Origin: Vibrio sp. CDRSL-10 TSBA
GTDB taxonomy: Bacteria; Pseudomonadota; Gammaproteobacteria; Enterobacterales; Vibrionaceae
Reading direction: 5' to 3'
Length of the DNA stretch: 64,000 bases
Assembly: GCA_039696685.1 (NCBI GenBank)
Contig: CP155565.1
Coordinates: forward strand, 1,116,001 to 1,180,000
The notes under the pieces are model-generated. The model was given only the letters and a program-made list of their open reading frames with translations. It had not been told where the DNA came from and made no database searches. The position numbers and the translations under genes are program-made. Shown piece after piece: positions 30,001 through 45,000 of the stretch (positions are counted from its first letter, which is position 1; each line of letters begins with the position of its first letter).

Positions 30001-33000
30001 CCGAAAACTTTCTCCGCTTTATCAAAGAAAGGTTCCAGCTCCTGATACGACACGCCGAAATCCTGAATTGTCATACCTTCAGGAATAAATTTTTTACCGT
30101 AGCGCTCTTCATAATGGCTGCGTAAGCGCAGTTCAACCGGATCGACCCGGAAGTGCACGCCAGACCAGTGCAAGCCTGCGCCGCCTGTCCCGTTTCCCGG
30201 GTAAAAACACCGCCAACTGACGGTAAGGTACCGCCGTCTGCGCTTCGTTATGACGAAACGTCACTGTGCTTTTGGATAAATCCTGAAACAGCTTGCGCCG
30301 CGTGTTGTAGGTCAGCTCATCAATAGTTTGTGGATACGCACCATCGGGATAGGTATCGCGCATCGGGCCGCGCTCCAGTGCCACCACATTCAAGCCGGCT
30401 TCTGTCAGCTCTTTAGCCATAATAGAGCCAGCCCAGCCGAAGCCGACAATCACTGCATCGGCCTTTTTCATCTGTTTTGCCATGCTTTAACCTCGCTGAC
30501 CTGTAATTGAAACCGGTGGGAACGGGTAGGCTTCATCGCGCTCAACCCAGTCCATAAAATCAGCGCGTGCGCCGGGAAAACCGATCAGATTCCAGCCGAC
30601 CATGTTCTGGTTGCCGCCATGAATCGGATCGCTGAAGAAACCTTCCCGTGTGTTCTGCAACAACGTGGCAAAAAACAGGCTGGCTGGCAGTTGCTCAAAA
30701 TTAACCTGATCGCTTTCCATCTGGCTTAGCAATTGGCTTTGTTTGCTAACGCTCAGCTGAGCAAACCCTTTGCCCATTTGCTGCCGGGCAACCTTGTCGG
30801 CTTCAGCGATGCCAAGTTTATAAATATCGCGCGGCACCAGCGGACGCTGGTAACCCAACTCCGGCGCGGCGTCGGGGTTAAACGGCCCCTGCATATACCA
30901 GTTCGAGCCACTGCCGTAAGGCGTGTTCATCTGACGGTCAATAAACTCGGGGACACCCGCTTCCAGAGCGCCCGGACCATATTGGTCATTGGGAATCAGC
31001 ACCGCGACGGCCGCTTGAATAAAAGCAAACTCTTCACTGCTGAAAAAGGTCGGAAAATAGTCTCGTGCTTGCTGATTATCCGTATCGCTTGCAGCTTCGG
31101 AAGGAAGAGATGCCGCTTGAGCCACTGATGAGGAGGTCAATCCCCCGAGGGAACTGCCAATGGCGACTGTGGGGATCAATGCTAAAGTCTTAGCCAGAAA
31201 ATCGCGGCGTCGCGAGCTATCCGGCGTATCATTTTTGTTAGACATTGCTAGGTTCCATTAATAATTATAATAAAATGTGACTAAAATCTCTTTTTTGTTA
31301 TAAATTATTTCAAGATTTATTTTGTGAACCAGATCTCATATAAAAAATGTCAATGCTGAATTTAGATAATATTTCAATGACCAGTGTCACATAAAATTCA
31401 CCATAAAAATGACAAACATCAAATAAATTAACTTTTCAGATGACATGGATTATCAGCACTCGTTGTTAACCGAGGTGAGTCTGCGTAAAATTCGAACATC
31501 CAAGCGTCGCAAACTTAACCTCAACTCAGATTGTTGCCTGTGGTTTCTTTGGCTAACATGCACCTTGCCGCAGAGCTCTACCTCCTGATTTAAACCCTTT
31601 GTAGTCAGTGACCAGCGTCAGTGGCACCGCCCTGCCCATTCATCTCAGGAGAATTCATCCGTGCGCGACCGACTCTCTATCCGCTCTTACACTGTGCACG
31701 CCAACAGCCATCTGCATGACTATCATCAGGTTGTGATCCCCCTATCCGGGTTCATTGAAATGGAACTGGGAGACAGTGGCAAACCGCTGCGGGCGGGGCT
31801 TGGGGATTGCGTGGTGATCCGCTCAGCCACGCGCCACGATTTCCGGGCCTCCTCAGCTTTTCGCTTTTTAGTCGCCGACCTCTGTCAGCTACCGGATAAC
31901 CTGGCTCATTCTGAGGTCACGGATTTCATCCTCGATGCCCCGGCACTGGCATTTGCGCAATTTGTTGATTCGCAACTAAGCAGCGAGGTGGACAGCAGAA
32001 TTGAAGAGAAAATGCTGGCTCTTTTTCTCGATCTGCTTGCCCGTCAACGCTTTGCCGCGCCGATAGACAGCCGGATTCAGAAGGCGCTGCAGGTAATGCG
32101 TGATAATCTGGCCATGCCACTCACCATAAAGCAGTTAGCCAGTGTCGCCTGTCTGAGCAGCACCCAATACAAAACTCTGTTCAAAGCCAGTATGGGCATG
32201 ACCACTTTTCAGTACCTGACCAAGTTACGTATGGAGCGGGCACGGGCTCTGTTGTCTCACTCCGATCTGCCGATTGCTCTGATTGCCGAACAAGTCGGTT
32301 TTGTGGACCCCTCTGCGTTCAGCCGTAGTTTCAGCCGTTATTTTGGCCAGCCGCCAAAATATTTTAACGCCCGAAGAGGCTAACCACCGCCGGACATAAC
32401 AACATCGTTTCAGCGCAGTAAAGCGTCTTTTCAGCACAATTTTTTCTTTTGGTTACGATACGATTTCCCGGTCACTATTTATTTCACAAGGCCGGTTTAT
32501 GCGTAACAAGTACACACTCTATTCTCCGCAAACACTGACGGCTCTGGCACCGGTGCTATTCTTACTGATGTGGAGCAGCGGAGCGGTGATGGCTAAGGTG
32601 GGGTTACAATACGCCTCCGTATGGAGCTTCCTGATTGCCCGTTCAGCCATTTCTTTGCTTCTGATTTTAGTGCTGTCAGGCCTGTTCAGGGGCTGGCGAT
32701 TAATCCGCTTGCCGACTCTCGACAGGCCAACGCAGCGTAATGTGCTGGGAGCAGGCCTGCTGGTGCAGGCCGGCTATCTGAGTGGCTATTTTCTTGCTCT
32801 GCAGCACGGCTTATCGCCGGGTATTGTGACCGTGATCCTTGGATTACAGCCGCTGCTCACCCCATTGCTGACCCGACAAAAACAGAGCGGCTTGGCCGTA
32901 TTGTGTCTTATGGGTGGCTTTTTCGGGCTGTGCCTTGCTGTCGCGGGCTCCTCCTCTGGTGCTGAGCTGAACTGGACGGGGCTCCTCTGCGCGATTCTGG

Positions 33001-36000
33001 CGCTGCTGGCCATCACCTGGGGTACGATTTTTCAAAGCCGCATCACTCTTGATACCATGGATTCCATGTTGTACCAGAATAGTCTGGCACTACTGGTGTT
33101 TAGCCTGATTCAGTTATTTCAGCCCTGGCACATGGTCTGGAATCCGGAGCTGATCGCTTCCTTGCTGTGGATGAGTGTCATTGTATCAACCGGGGCCGTA
33201 TTGCTACTGATGCTGATGCTCAAACAACGCTCTGCCAGCCAGGTCAGCGTGCTGTTTTACGCGATTCCGGCTCTGGCCATGCTGTTTGATTTTATCTGGT
33301 TTGACACCCGGTTATCCCCTTTATCGCTCTCAGGTGTCGCTCTGGTCGCTGTCAGTGTCTGGCGCTATACCCGGCATCAGACTCGCTCACAGCAAGCCAG
33401 CGCGACTCAGCCCCCCTGCCAAGCCGAACTGGCTGCAGAGCAGGGGCATCACAAGGGCTGAATATCGAGCCGGGAGAGCAGTGACGGGAATCCCCAGCCA
33501 TCCTGCCCCGCATGCACGGGCTCCCCCGTCAGATACTCATAAATGGTCGGCGCCAGTGAGCCGTTGACCTGACTATGAATCGGTCCGGCATCCGGGCCGA
33601 TCGGTGTCCCCCAGAAACCAAGAAAAGCGTCTTTTTCGAGGTAACTTTCACCGGCATGGCGACCCGGAAACCTTGGTGTTGTAGCCTATCCCTTCGCGTG
33701 GAAACAGATTCACACTACCCGCTCTGTCCTCTTCATAAATTGCGGCCAACTGGTTGACTGAGTCGGGGCGGGTACTGAAACGGGTTAAATCACGCCACTC
33801 AGCAGATGTGCACCAACTGGTTAGGTCATCTTCACGTGCGCGGTACAGGCATTTATCCACCAACTGACCATAATGATCGAGCGCTTTGTCATCCGGTGCG
33901 GGCAAATACGGATTGAGCACCTGAACATCCAGCAAGCGAACCTGTCCGTTGCGACTATCTCGATTGCGCTGTTTACCATGGAGATCGCTGTTATTAAGCG
34001 CAAAATAGAATAATTTATCCCCCTGACGGCGAATAATTTCATCGAACCGCTGCCCGTCACGCTCGCCAACCAGACGCACGCTGCACTGCTCACTGCCACA
34101 TGCTGATTCTCGCACCACCAAGTAATCGAGAGTATCGCCCAGGCGCCGGACACTTTCACTGATGATGTCCAGCGCTTTGTCTGCCTGCGCGGGCTGCCAG
34201 CGGGTCAGTTCCTGATAAACCGGCTGCACATCCCAACCTGCACGGGCATTAAAGAAGTCGAGCATGTAGTTGCCGCCGGCTGTCGATGCCACCACGACAT
34301 CAACTCCGCGGTAAGCGGGCGGATCAATGGCGTTGGTCAGTTTCGGACCTTCACCTTCGTCCGAGGAAATTTTTTCCACCGTGATCGGATAACCAAGATC
34401 ATCCTGCATCGTCCTGAAAATCTGTTGCTCCGGATTGAGAGTATAGTAAACCGGGGCCAGGCCATGGTCGCCGGCCATCCCCCACAAGGTGCGGTCGTAT
34501 ACCCCGGCCTGACGATACACATCCTCAAGCCGGCCCAGCCAATAATCAAGCCGGTTAAGTTCGCCGGTCGGCATCAGAATCTCATCGCTGAACGGCCCGG
34601 AAAAATGAGCGAAATGATCCGGCCAGGGATTATAAATCAAGGTGTAGTCCGGCATCCCCTGAATGTCCTTGCTGGCATAATCACTCAGTGTCTGCTGCAA
34701 CGCCCATTTACGGCTTAAGCGCGTCAGGACATCCCATTTGCCGATCTGCTGGTAACCCGCAATTTGTTCAATCAACGCCCGGCGCATTGCACTGAGTTCT
34801 TGTTCCACCCCGGCACGGGCTGCCAGTTCACGCAGACAGCGCTTTTCACCAAAATCGCGCTGCGCTTCTCCAACGCCAAGATTAATCAGTCCATCGTAAG
34901 TGACATGGGCATTCCAGTCATACTGGGCATTGCAGTTGAGTGTTTTAAGATAGTCGAGACGATCAAACATGGTTTGCATCCCGCGCTCACCGGCCAGGCG
35001 ATCGAGTTGCAACGCATCATTGCCGTAAAAATAGTAGGCACGATCCTGCTGTCGGTCGACGAAATGAAAGTTCGGAATACCTGTTCCGCCCGGGCCGGTC
35101 ACTTTGGCTCCGGTTTTTATCAGAGGCAAATTACGCACACTGATGGTCGGCGTTGAAGAAATCCCGACTTCAGCGATCGCGCGATGCTGACTGTGGTACA
35201 GCCGTTTAAAAAACGGCAGATAATTGGGATCGCGGTAGGTCTGTTCAGCCAGCGTCTGCAGAAAGCGAGTCTGCTGCTGATGGTCAGGACTGGATGTGGT
35301 GAGCGGCGATTTGAGCGCAGGTGCAGCAAGGTGTCGCTGATAAGCATGGCCGATAAAAGGCAGTTCCGGCTTGACCAGACCCTGCATCAGCCCTTGCTGC
35401 AGGCCGTCAACCGTCACTTGAACCGCAAAACGGCGCTGCTCCAGACCTTGTAAAAACGCCGCCACTTGAGCCGGAGACTCATCCAGTGTATCAACCAGCC
35501 AGTCATTGAGGCGTTGAGTACGTTCCTGCTGATACACGTACTGTCGATAGCCTTTGAGCACATTGAGGCGGACAAAATCAATCAGTGAAACCGTCACGGC
35601 CTCAGCTTTATTGTTGTTTTTGTCTGCATTTTCCGGTTTAGCATCGTCCAGTACCGCCTGCACGGCATGCTTGATGTCGCCCTCTTCCATTCCGCCTGCT
35701 GCTCTTGTCAGCAAGCCGACGACGACAGGCTCTATTTTGGCGACTAATGCCCTGTCCTGCTCGCTATCAGTCAGATACTGGTAGTGCGCCGGTAGTTGGT
35801 CGAGATCCTGCCACTCTCCAATATCCACCAGCGCATCGTACAGGGTCACCAGGGTGGCAATAAACTCACGATCAACTTTAATCCCTTCCTGATGAGCCTG
35901 GTCCTTGCTGTGAGTGGCCGGTGCCGATTGTGCTTGCTCGCCAAGATGATACAAGCTGTGCTGAAAGCCGGTTAACGCTCTGTCGTCATAAACACCGCTC

Positions 36001-39000
36001 AAATATGATTTGAACTGATCGCCAGCCGCCATGCCGCTGTAGCGGTCATAGTACTGGTATAAAAAATGGTTCATCGCGGATTGGCGGGAACTTAAAACAA
36101 AAACGGTAGTAAGTGATAAGGTTACATCGCCAAACACAACCTTACACAAACTACCGTTTTCATGCCGAATCATACTTTCCTATCCTCGTTTCTGGGAAGG
36201 CTTTCATGTCGTAAAGTCTGTACAAACGTCTTCTCTCATCACGATTACTCTCCAACCCAGCACGACTGCTCGATGTTCATGTGGGCAACATGTTCAAGCC
36301 ATACATGATTATCAGTGGCGCACGATTAAGGAAGCGACGATTCTCGGCGTACCCGTCGAGCTATCCCTACAAACAAGGCGTATAAAGTGCCCTGACTGCG
36401 GTATCAAAACCGAATCTATTTCTTGGCTTGAACCTTTTGCTCGCCTGACTAACCGCTTAAGACGTTACATTGAGCAGTTGCTGCCTCTTCTTCCTATCAA
36501 ACATATCGCCCAGATGACGGGGGTTCATTGGCATACGATTAAGGCGATAGATAAACGTCGGCTACAACATGCGGTGCCAGAGGTTAACTGGGCAGAGCTG
36601 AGACAGCTGGTCATGGATGAGTTTGCTCTCTTCAAGGGACATCGTTATGCCACTGTTATCGCGGATGCTAAGACGCATCAAGTGCTTTGGATAGGCGTTG
36701 GACGCAGCCGAAAAGATATCCGTCCCTTCTTTGAATTACTCGGTGAGCATGGCCAGAACATAGAAGCGGTTGCAATGGATATGAATACGGCTTTCGACCT
36801 CGAAGTGCAGCGACATTGTCCTAACGCCCGCATTGTGTACGATTTATTCCATGTGGTCGCAAAATTTGGTCGGGAAGTGATGGATAGAGTCAGAGTTGAC
36901 CAAGCTAATCAACTCAAACAGGACAAGAAAGCGCGCCAATGGGTGAAACGTTCACGCTGGGTTCTCCTCAAAAACAGAGGTAATTTAGACAGTAAACAGG
37001 AGAGCTATCTGAGTGAGATACTGAGTATGAACAAAGACTTAATGGTGACGTATTTACTTGGCTCTCAGCTAAAAGAGTTATGGAGGTGCGAGTCAGAAAG
37101 CGAAGCGGAAGACTTATGGGACGTATGGTGGGAGCAAGTTCAAGAAAGCGGGATCAAGCCGCTTATGGACTTCGCGAGAAAGCTCAAACCGTATCTTCAT
37201 GGCATCGTTGCTTCTGCAAGCTACCCACTCAATACCTGTACGCTCGAAGGGATAAACAACAAGATAAAGTTAATCAAACGAATGGGCTACGGCTACCGAG
37301 ATATCGATTACTTTTTTTTAAAGATAAAAGCGGCTTTCCCCGGAAAGCCGCGATGAACCTAAAAAATAGCCCAACGGAATCGCATAGGCCGGATTGGAAA
37401 TCTGGCCTATCACCCGCGCTTTTACCCCCGCCTCCAGCGGCAGCGTCAGTATATAGCTGTCCAGCGTAACGCCGGCGATGGTAAACAGCGTCGCATCACG
37501 CGCCACCACGGTGGAATAACTCAGGGTTGATACCACCTGGTTTTTCAGGATTTCTCCTGCATTGAATACCCCGCCAATCAAGGGTGCATCTCCTAACGCA
37601 GCACCAGCTGGTGCCGCCAATCCCATCGTGCATACCGCGCTCAGTACCGAGCGGCGCAGGGTGCTCTTTGCTGTTCCCATCTTGCTCATCAAGCTTGTCC
37701 AGTCATCCTTTTGCATATATGGCCCTAACCATAGCACTGGCGTCTAAATTTTCGATGTTGATGACCAAGATTTGTGAAATGCACTCTATAACCAGATAGC
37801 GACGCCAAGTTCATTATAAAGATCATGGGGTTATGGAAAGCAAATCCTGCGCTGCTGATGGCATGGCAACCGTGGCAGAGAAAGAGTTCTCGTTTTGACA
37901 TAGCGACGAACGGACTACGCTGTTAACATACGCCACCTAAAGTTGACCCGGTTACCAGGGCATTAAGTTTATCTGCGCAGACTACTCCTTCCGCAGTCAC
38001 TTTTTTATCTTATCAACAAGCAGAATACACCACATGCAAAACCCCGAAATCTCCACTTCGCCTTCACTCTCTCGTCAGCTGTTTCAAATGACCTGGCCAA
38101 TGCTGTTTGGCGTCTTATCCCTGATGAGCTTTCAGCTGATTGACAGTGCCTTTATCGGCCAGCTGGGCGTCCTGCCTCTGGCGGCGCAAGGCTTTACCAT
38201 GCCGATTCAGATGATCATCATCGGCGTTCAGGTCGGCCTAGGCATCGCGACGACCGCGGTGATTTCACGCGCTTTGGGCGCAGGTCAGGCTAAGTATGCC
38301 CGTCAGCTTGGCGGTTTAGTGGTCGCCATAGGGAGTATTGGCGTGGCCGTGTTTGGTATCCTGCTCTACTGGCTGCGTGAACCGATTTTGACGCTGCTCA
38401 GCGCACCACAAACAATCTTCAGTATTATCGACAGCTACTGGATTTGGTGGGTTATCAGCGCCTGGGTCGGCGCGGTACTTTATTTCCTCTACAGTCTGTG
38501 CCGTGCCAACGGCAATACAATGTTGCCGGGCACCATCATGATGCTGACCAGCGTACTCAACCTGGTACTCGACCCGCTGTTTATTTTCGTGTTTGACTTT
38601 GGCATTAACGGCGCCGCCATGGCAACCATTGTTGCCTTTGGCATTGGTATCGTGATCGTGGCGCCGCGTGTGTCCTCGAAACACTGGATGCTGTTTGACT
38701 GGAGCGATCTCGATATCGCCCAAAGCATTCGCTCTATCGGCCACATCATGGGGCCGGCGATGCTGAGCCAGTTACTGCCGCCACTCTCTTCGATGCTGGC
38801 AACCAAATTACTGGCGGGGTTCGGTACTGCGGCGGTTGCCGCGTGGGCGCTGGGATCGCGTTATGAATTTTTTGCCATTGTGTCTGTACTGGCGCTGACC
38901 ATGTCCATCCCGCCGATGGTGGGTCGCTTATTGGGGTCAAATCAGGTCGGTGACATCCGTAAACTGGTGGCCATCGCGATTCGTTTTATTCTGATTTTCC

Positions 39001-42000
39001 AGCTGTTTATTGCATTGGTTACCCTGGCTCTGTCCACCCCGCTGGCCAGCCTGATGACCAGCGAAAGCAGCGTTGAATCGATTCTGAACTGGCATCTGAT
39101 GATTGTGCCGCTCAGCCTGGGGCCATTGGGGGTCTGTATGTTGATGGTGTCCGTCGCAAACGCTTTGGGTAAGTCGTATGTCGCGCTGACGATTTCCGCA
39201 CTGCGCCTGTTCGCTTTTTTCCTGCCGTGTCTATGGCTGGGAGCGCAACTCGGCGACTTAAAAGGTCTGTTTATCGGTGCCTTTATCGGTAATATTCTGG
39301 CCGGAGCCTCGGCGTGGAGCCTTTACCAGCGCACCTTATACCGGATTGAACATCAAGCCGCACGGGCTTAACCGGCTTGGCAATCTGCGGCCGACCTATG
39401 TTAGTGAGCTTAAATCCCATACGCTGACCATTAAAAAAGGCGCTCTGTTGAGCGCCTTTCGTTTCGCAGATTATCGCATTAACGGTTGCGACGAGTTTCT
39501 ACTGCATTAGCCAGCTGGCGCAGCAGTGTCTCAGTATCTTCCCAACCGATACATGCGTCAGTAATCGACTGACCGTAAACCGGCGCTTCGCCAGCAACCA
39601 GATCCTGACGACCTTCAACCAGGTGAGATTCAACCATCACACCGAAGATAGCATCTTCGCCGTTTGCAATCTGACCCGCAACGTCTTCACCCACCACCAT
39701 CTGGCGCTGGTACTGTTTCGAGCTGTTAGCGTGGCTGAAGTCGATCATCACTTTCTGAGACAGACCTGCACCTTCGAGTTTATGTTTCACTTCACTGACG
39801 TGAGCTTCGCTGTAGTTCGGCTCTTTACCACCACGCAGAATGATGTGGCAGTCAGGGTTACCCGCGGTTTCCACAATCGCAGAATGACCGTACTTAGTTA
39901 CTGACAGGAAGTTGTGTGACGCACTGGCTGAACGGATTGCGTCCGCAGCGATCTTGATGTTGCCATCAGTACCGTTTTTGAAACCAACCGGGCAAGACAG
40001 ACCAGAAGCCAGCTCACGGTGAACCTGAGATTCAGTGGTACGCGCACCAATCGCACCCCAGCTGATCAGATCGGCCACGTATTGCGGCGTGATCATATCC
40101 AGGAATTCGCTTGCCGTCGGCATACCCATGTCAGTCAGATCAAGCAGCAGTTTACGACCAATACGTAAACCATCATTGATCTCGTACGTATCGTTCAGGT
40201 ACGGGTCGTTGATAAGTCCTTTCCAGCCAACAGTAGTACGCGGTTTCTCGAAGTAAACACGCATCACCACTTCCAGCTGACCGCTTAGCTCTTCACGCAG
40301 CGCTTTCAGGCGTTTACCGTATTCCAGCGCTGCCTGAGGATCGTGAATCGAACATGGACCGACAATCACCAGCAGGCGATCGTCTTTATCCTGCATGATG
40401 TTATGAATAGCGCTTCGGGCCTGAAAAGTGGTTGAAGAAGCAACTTCAGTCGCCGGAAACTTCTCCAGAACAGCAACTGGCGGTAATAACTCTTTAATTT
40501 GTTTAATATTTACATCATCGGTTTGGTACATTGCTTACTTCTTCCTGTTACGTCTTGCTGCTGACTATTCGAACGGAAATAGTCTCTCCCAGAGCAGTGT
40601 CGACTTGCTACCCTCGTAACTTATCCACTTCGCCCAGCAAGAGCAAGCATTATTTTTTACCAAAAGCAATATATGTAAATTATTTACACTTTACATTAGG
40701 TGTAATTATTTATTTACAGGTGTAATAGCTGAGAAAAAACCGACTCGTTTCTAATGCAAGCTTTTGTTTTTCATCAACATTCAGCACTGGTTTCAACCCC
40801 ATCAGTTGCGGCCAGAAACAACCACCTTTAATCAGGCTGTGCAACTGCACATTGGTAAACTCAACGTCAGTAATATTGAGCTGCCCTTTGTCCGCCTGAT
40901 GTTTCAGCCAGCGTGCGAGCTGAGTTTCCTTACTGGCCATTTGCTCTGACTGCTGAGCCAGCTCTTGTGGTCGGTACAGATAGTGACCCAGCACCACACG
41001 CGCCAAGTCAAGGTATTCACCCGAACTCAGAATATCAATTTCACTCAGCAGCAACTGCTCTAACTGTTGCTGCAACGGCAGTGACGCAAGTTGGTCTGAA
41101 TCGATAAGATTAGCCGTCGCCTGCCACAGATTGGCCAGTAAGGTCATCACCAGCGCCTCTTTTGAAGCAAAGTGATTGTAGACGGTACGCTTGGACACCT
41201 GCGCCATCGCGGCGATTTTGTCCATGCTGGTGTTCTGCGCACCAAATTCGCGAAAAGCGTCCATTGCGGCTTGAAGTATCGCTTCGCGCTTCAATTCACT
41301 ACGGGTCTTTTTCATTTCGACTACCTGGTTCATTTCAATTACCTGGGTGTTCATGATCGTTTTCTCAATAATACACTAACCGAGTTAGTTACACTATGCA
41401 GTGTACTTTACTAAACTTCTCGGTGTACTTTATTAAACTACCCGGTTTACTTTATTACACTAGGTAGTTTACTTTTTAGGTTGAGATATGTAAACTACAC
41501 CGACTAGTTTACTTAAAACCTTATTGCAATCGTCACAAACGTTTCATTTTTTTAGTGAACACTATGCCTGAACCCATTGTGTGATTGCGACAACAAGAAG
41601 GACGCCTATGAATATCGAATCTACATACGAAACTTCCCAAGAGCTTCCGATGCGCAACGGCAAATTTGCCAACAGCGAAGTCGTCAATAAAAACACACTG
41701 CGTGATTTTCTCTCGATCTCTTGGGCCTATCTGACTTCCGAGCGTGAGGAGACTACCCCAAAAAAGCCAATGCCTGTTCAGGAGATCTCTGCTGAGCAGC
41801 TTGATGAAGAAAACGAGGATGTGGTTTATCGCCTTGGCCATTCAACCGTATTAGTCAGACTGGACGGCCAGTGGATCCTGACCGATCCTGTGTTCAGTGA
41901 CCGGGCATCACCGGTGCAGTGGATGGGCCCCAAACGTTTCCATCAACCGCCGATTGCCCTGCAGGACTTACCGGCGATTGATGTGGTACTGATCAGTCAC

Positions 42001-45000
42001 GACCACTATGATCATCTCGATAAAGCCGCGGTAAAAGTTCTGGCTGATAAAGTCGGCTGTTTCCTGGTACCACTTGAACTGGGCAAACTGCTGATCAAAT
42101 GGGGGTTACCGGCAGAAAAAATTCACGAGTTTTCCTGGTGGCAAAGCGCGAAACTGGGCTCCATTGAATTTGCCTTTACCCCGACCCAGCATTTTTCCGG
42201 TCGCGGACTTAATGATCGAAACAGCACGTTATGGGGCAGCTGGGTGATGAAAGGCGCGCAGAAATCGCTATTTTTCAGCGGGGATTCCGGCTATTTCAGC
42301 GGCTTTAAACAGATCGGCGAGCGTTTCGGCCCGTTTGATTTAACTCTGGTTGAAACCGGTGCGTACAGTTTTCTCTGTGGTCGGAAGTTCACATGTTCCC
42401 CGACCAAAGCCTGCAAGCGCATATCGATTTACGCGGTAAAGTAATGCTGCCGATTCATAACAGCACATTTGATTTGTCCCTGCACCGCTGGTACGAACCG
42501 CTGGAACAGGTTGCCGCACTGGCGCACAACCTGAACGTTCAGGTCACGACGCCCATGATAGGCGAGCGCATGGTGCTGTCCGAGCCTAAACCACTGGAAA
42601 AATGGTGGCGCAGTAGCGTAACCACACCTGTCGCCGATGTCGCGCCACAACAGGCTTATGATGCGACCTAATACCCACAACTGACCTAGTACTCACGACT
42701 GACCAGTATCCACGGCAGACAGAGGGAGGAAACACGACTTTCCTTTTATACTCGATGGATTAGGGTGACATCCGGGTCAGAGCAGTCCGGTAGGGCGATG
42801 ATGCCCAGAGTCGATAATTGCACTTTACCACCGCCAGCAGTAAACATGCCGCGCACAGGTTATGTAACACTGCCGCCCAAAGCGGTAAACTCATCACGAC
42901 ATTGGCCATGCCGAGCAGCACTTGTAGCATCAGGATGCCCAGCACATGACCGGCCAGTTTATTTTCCTCTGCTGCCCGCAGTTTCATCACCAGTATAGCG
43001 ACGACCAGGATAGTCAGTATGGCTCCAAATCGGTGAGCGACATGAATCGTCAGCCGCGGTCCATAATCCAGCACGCCAAACTCATAGCTGTCATGACCAT
43101 AGTGAATCGGCGTAAAGGCCGTTTTGAAATCCAGATGCTGAGTCCAGTTACCTTCGCATATCGGTAAACTGCTGCACATCAACGCGGCATAATTGGAAGA
43201 CGTCCATCCTCCCAGCATAATCTGCCCCACCACCACCACCAGTGCAGCACCAGCCAGAGCACGCAGCGTTCCACTTTGCGCCCGCATCGGCTGAGAATTC
43301 GAACCCGGTGATAATTGCCAGTAAAGCAGGAACAAGGCACACAACAGGCTCAATCCTCCCAACAAATGCCCCATGACCACCAAAGGCAGCAGCTTGAGTG
43401 TCACCGTCCACATGCCGAGCACCGCCTGGAAAATAACGATGGCAGCAATCAGAATCGGCAGTCCGATCGCCACCGGCCGATAACGGATACACAGGGTTGT
43501 AATGGCAAACACCACCAGACCCAGCGTTGCGGCAAAGTAGCGGTGGATCATTTCAGCCCAAGCTTTCGCCGGCTCCACCTCCAGGTGCGGGTAGAGAAAC
43601 TCAGCCTTCTTCAGGGCATGATCTGACAGGGGAACCGTAAAGTGACCGTAGCATCCGGGCCAGTCCGGGCAACCGAGCCCGGCATCGGATAAGCGGGTAT
43701 AGGCCCCGAGAATAATCACCATCAGAGTCAGTAGCAGACTGAAACGCACCAGAGAGAGCAAAACCGTTGCACGGACTGCTTGGCGGTGAGTGATGGCTGA
43801 TAACCTGTGTTTGTCTGTTGGATGAGTCAGCATAGCCTCCCCCTGTCCTGTTTAACCCACGCGGGATAACTTAAGCAGCTTACGCATATCAGCCAGCATA
43901 TTACGACTCAGCGCTGCCTGCTGCTCCGCTGGTGCGGTATAGCCCATGACTAACTGACCAAGCGGGTCAATGATCACCATTTGCACAGCACCAACCGTCT
44001 GCATAAAACGTTGATTGACTGTTATTCGGGGCAAAGTCAGGTCCCGAATGGCATTTAAATCGCTGACGGCACTGAGCAAGAGTACCGGACTGACCCGCCC
44101 TTGCTCTTTACCTAATGCGGTATGGCTTTGGGTCAGCAGATGAAGTTGCTGGCGGCAAACATCATCACATTTATCGGGAACCAGATAAGCCATCTGCCAG
44201 CGACTGTGCTGCAAGGGATTGTTTATCCCAAGCTGGCTCAGTGTGACACGCGGTTCAATTAAAGTGCCTTTATTGGTGATACCGCTCTGATACCAGTGGT
44301 TGGAGAGCACCGCTTTGGCAACCAACGCCGGCAGCGCAAAAAACAGCACGATGGCGATAAGAATCACGCGACCTTTGGTTTTTGCTTGCGTTTTTGCTTG
44401 CATAGTTGCCTCCTTGCTTCGTTTGGTTTCATTTGGTTTCGTTTGGCTCAGCAGCCTCAAATCCGGCCCGCACCGGCTCACTGCGAGTTTGGCGATTTGG
44501 GCTGATGCTTTCGATCCGGACTATGTTTTGTCTTGTCCGCACACGACAAACGCATATCGCGGGCTCGCCGCCGATACTTTTTCAACAGCAGCAGTGAAAT
44601 CAGTGCCAGTACGGTCGCCATAGTGAACCACTGCAGTGCATAGCCAAAATGCTTGCGCGAACCCATCGCCAGAGGTTGCCAGGGCTGAGCATAGGGCCAG
44701 CCTGACTGCTGAGGTTGCAGTACCGCCGGAACAACCGGTTTCTCCAAGCCAGCGCGACAATTCAGTCAGATTGAGATTCTGAATCCGGTGCGGATTACCC
44801 GCCTCGATGAGCAGCTGCGAACTGAGCGGATTAAGTGAGCGGGTGTACAGCCGGCCGGTTAAACTCTGCACTTGTTGCAGCCATTCAACTTGCGGCAGCA
44901 TACTGCGCTGCAATCCGGCGGCAACAAAACCACGTTCGACCAGCAGCCAATCACCATCTGCCGTGCGTCCCAACTGATAGGCCAGATAGCCAACCTGTCC